From Sycobia sp. Sy_11 (taxonomy: Eukaryota > Arthropoda > Insecta > Hymenoptera > Epichrysomallidae), in assembly GCA_018907035.1 (NCBI GenBank), contig JACCIC010000164.1, forward strand, positions 1,025,001-1,089,000: a DNA stretch of 64,000 nucleotides, in the 5' to 3' direction. The stretch's first letter is position 1. Each line of letters begins with the position of its first letter. This document shows, piece after piece, positions 62,041-64,000 of this stretch. The position numbers were made by a program, and so were the translations under genes. The notes beneath the pieces are model-generated. The model was not told the origin of the DNA. It did not search any database and was given only the letters and a program-made list of their open reading frames with translations.

Positions 62041-63734
62041 TTTTTCTTTAAATCTTTAAAATAGATGGGAAATAAAAGGCATTACATATAACTTGTAACA
62101 GTTCAATATCTACATTTAATATTCTTCAAAACAGAGCATTATTTAGTTAATCGGTATAAATAAAAAAACAACAGTCCTTTAAATTAAGGAAATTTTAACT
62201 CGATGCTAAAATTTTTTTTTGTTGATAAACGATTTTTTCCCGTTGATAATACTTTTACCATTATTTTTAAATCTGCGATTACACTTTATCGGTTTTTTAA
62301 AGATTAGTCCTAGGAAAAGATATGATATCTCAAATTTTTCTCTAGTATAATCTTAAAGAATAAAGTAGCTGATAAAGTATTACTAATGTAAACTATTTCC
62401 GGTTCTGTTGAGCAATATTTCTATAACAATAACATTATGAATTTTCTAATAAAAAAATTAAAATTATACATCCCTTATAAATATGTAATGAATACCAACA
62501 AGATAGATTATAATACTTTTTGAAACTAATGTCCATTAAAAACAATTCATACACGCAAATAAATCTCGATTAATGGATAAATTTTTAACGATAAAAACAT
62601 AAAAGGCAATCTAAATATAAAAACATTCAAGGTCGACTGCCGTTTGAAACGTCTAAGTAATCGATAAAATTTAAAAATATCAACTCTTAAAAATAATTCT
62701 TTGATTAAATGATACTATGTTTTACACCTTTATAAACGTTACATGATGTCAAAGAAGTAGCCTTTCGCAGTATAAAAATGTTTTTAATCTCATTGCCTCC
62801 ATGAATTGAAAAAAAGCTTCGAGTCACGTATTCAACGCGTGAAATAATGTGAATTGTCGATTAGAAGATTGCATGACGATACATGCACTTTGTTGCATTG
62901 TTATCTAACGTCGTAACAATTCAACTATGTTTATTCAGAAAGAGGAAAACTATCTCGTCTGATGAGCGAAATAAAAGATTTCCTGTGCAAATAGAGAATC
63001 AAACTCGATGTATAAATAATGTCATGAAAAGATTTATGTTGACAATCGATGTAAATCATCTGGAGCAGGCCGACTTATTTTGGTAATATCGAAAACATGT
63101 TTTTCCGCTATTTCAACACCTTTGACGTTCTGATTTTGCATATGCTATTTTAGTGTTGCACATCATCATAACGGATGATCGGGTTCGGTAATTTATCTAA
63201 GACAAGCTCAAAACAATTAGGCAGCTTTAAAAAAATTTTCAAAGCAATTGAATTCGGCCGTATTTTGAAAAAGCTTTATGTATAAATTCATAAATTATAT
63301 TTATAAAAAAACGATACAGAACTATTTTCAAGAACGTTTCTATGATTGTCAAAACAAACATTATAAACTACAGGTTACTATTTTAATAATAAATTCAAAA
63401 TATTTTTCTAAGCAGACAAATCAACAACTAATGATTTAAATCTAATCTATTAAGTAAGATTATATTTAAATCCAAATGAATATAATGGAAAGAATTCAAA
63501 TTAAGAAAAAATTATGATGAAAGATTAATTAGACAGAGCTTCGATTTGAACAAGTTACGTGTATAGATGTATTTTTGAGCGTATGACGAACGGTTCATCG
63601 CCGTCCGCTTTCTTTACGAGTACACCTACTAAAAACAAGTTAGATTTCAAAGAATGGTTCAAAAACGATAAACTTGGATCTGCCTTCGTTCTGATACTTA
63701 AATGTTTTAGCTTTCGCAGAACGAATAGGAAGCA

Positions 63735-63767
<33 letters not shown>
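63735..63767. repeat. (AG)n array followed by a G run
   Basis: AG repeat that passes into ten Gs. Confidence 0.97.
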
Positions 63768-64000
63768 AGAAACGAGGTGAGTAAGCAGAGAGGAAATTCT
63801 TGGACTACGGCCAAAATCGAGGGCTTACAAAGTTGAACTGAATTTTAAGAGTCGAGTCTGCGCGAAGAATTGGCACCTCGGTGATTGTCGCCCAGAGTAT
63901 AATTTCGGGCCGGTTGACTTTTTCTCGCGTTACGACCGCGATATTTTTACGATACGCTGTTAAACCGGCCGGTGTAACACATCGATGACGAGATTTCGTT

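Larger units (their letters stand above)
61259..64000 (-). other. Rim2: Intron of the Rim2-like gene, running off the window
   Basis: Since carrier repeats 1 and 2 are absent, the DNA upstream of the last exon should be intron. It contains a diverged direct repeat (61506-61926), an (AT)n array and a (GA)n-G run. The last 120 bases are CpG-richer. No other carrier exon is seen. Confidence 0.6.

Noticed and set aside
1..64000. CRISPR arrays, rRNA genes, intact tRNA genes, bacterial-type operons
   Set aside because: None are visible; the split genes and microsatellites show this is eukaryotic nuclear DNA.

Overview
The window looks like nuclear DNA of an insect. Supporting signs are very AT-rich introns and intergenic DNA, local CpG-rich patches, abundant (AT)n and (GA)n microsatellites, a decayed mariner transposase, and two recognisable insect-type split genes. 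A hymenopteran (wasp-like) source is my best guess; this is inference from base composition and protein feel, not proof.

Gene 1 occupies most of positions 3494-41246 on the minus strand. It is an M13 zinc metallopeptidase of the neprilysin / endothelin-converting-enzyme family. I could join eleven coding exons with matching splice phases into one open frame of 2337 bases (778 residues plus stop). The model has a cytoplasmic N-terminus, one membrane anchor (about residues 76-96) and a complete extracellular peptidase with VNAFY, HEITH and GENIAD motifs. Two features are odd: an eight-residue tail after the usual CxxW end, finishing in CISF, and a stalk with a single cysteine next to an 11.8 kb intron, which may mean a missed small exon.

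Gene 2 is the last coding exon (60957-61258, minus strand) of a mitochondrial carrier of the pyrimidine-nucleotide type (Rim2 / SLC25A33-SLC25A36). Its other exons lie beyond position 64000. The two genes point the same way and are separated by about 19.7 kb in which I can support no protein gene. They share no obvious pathway.

The rest is intron and intergenic sequence. Notable contents are a large foldback-like inverted repeat (about 20166-22501), a 0.4 kb hairpin MITE-like element (50327-50722), a smaller TA-core hairpin (32249-32405), a mariner fossil (23439-23700), hAT-like end repeats in both orientations (47220-49250), a tRNA-derived SINE (about 49649-49850), and several CpG-rich patches (about 8870-10240, 33030-34020, 36180-36490, 41250-42600, 54460-55345) that could be regulatory. 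I found no rRNA, no intact tRNA, no CRISPR array and no convincing new biological system.
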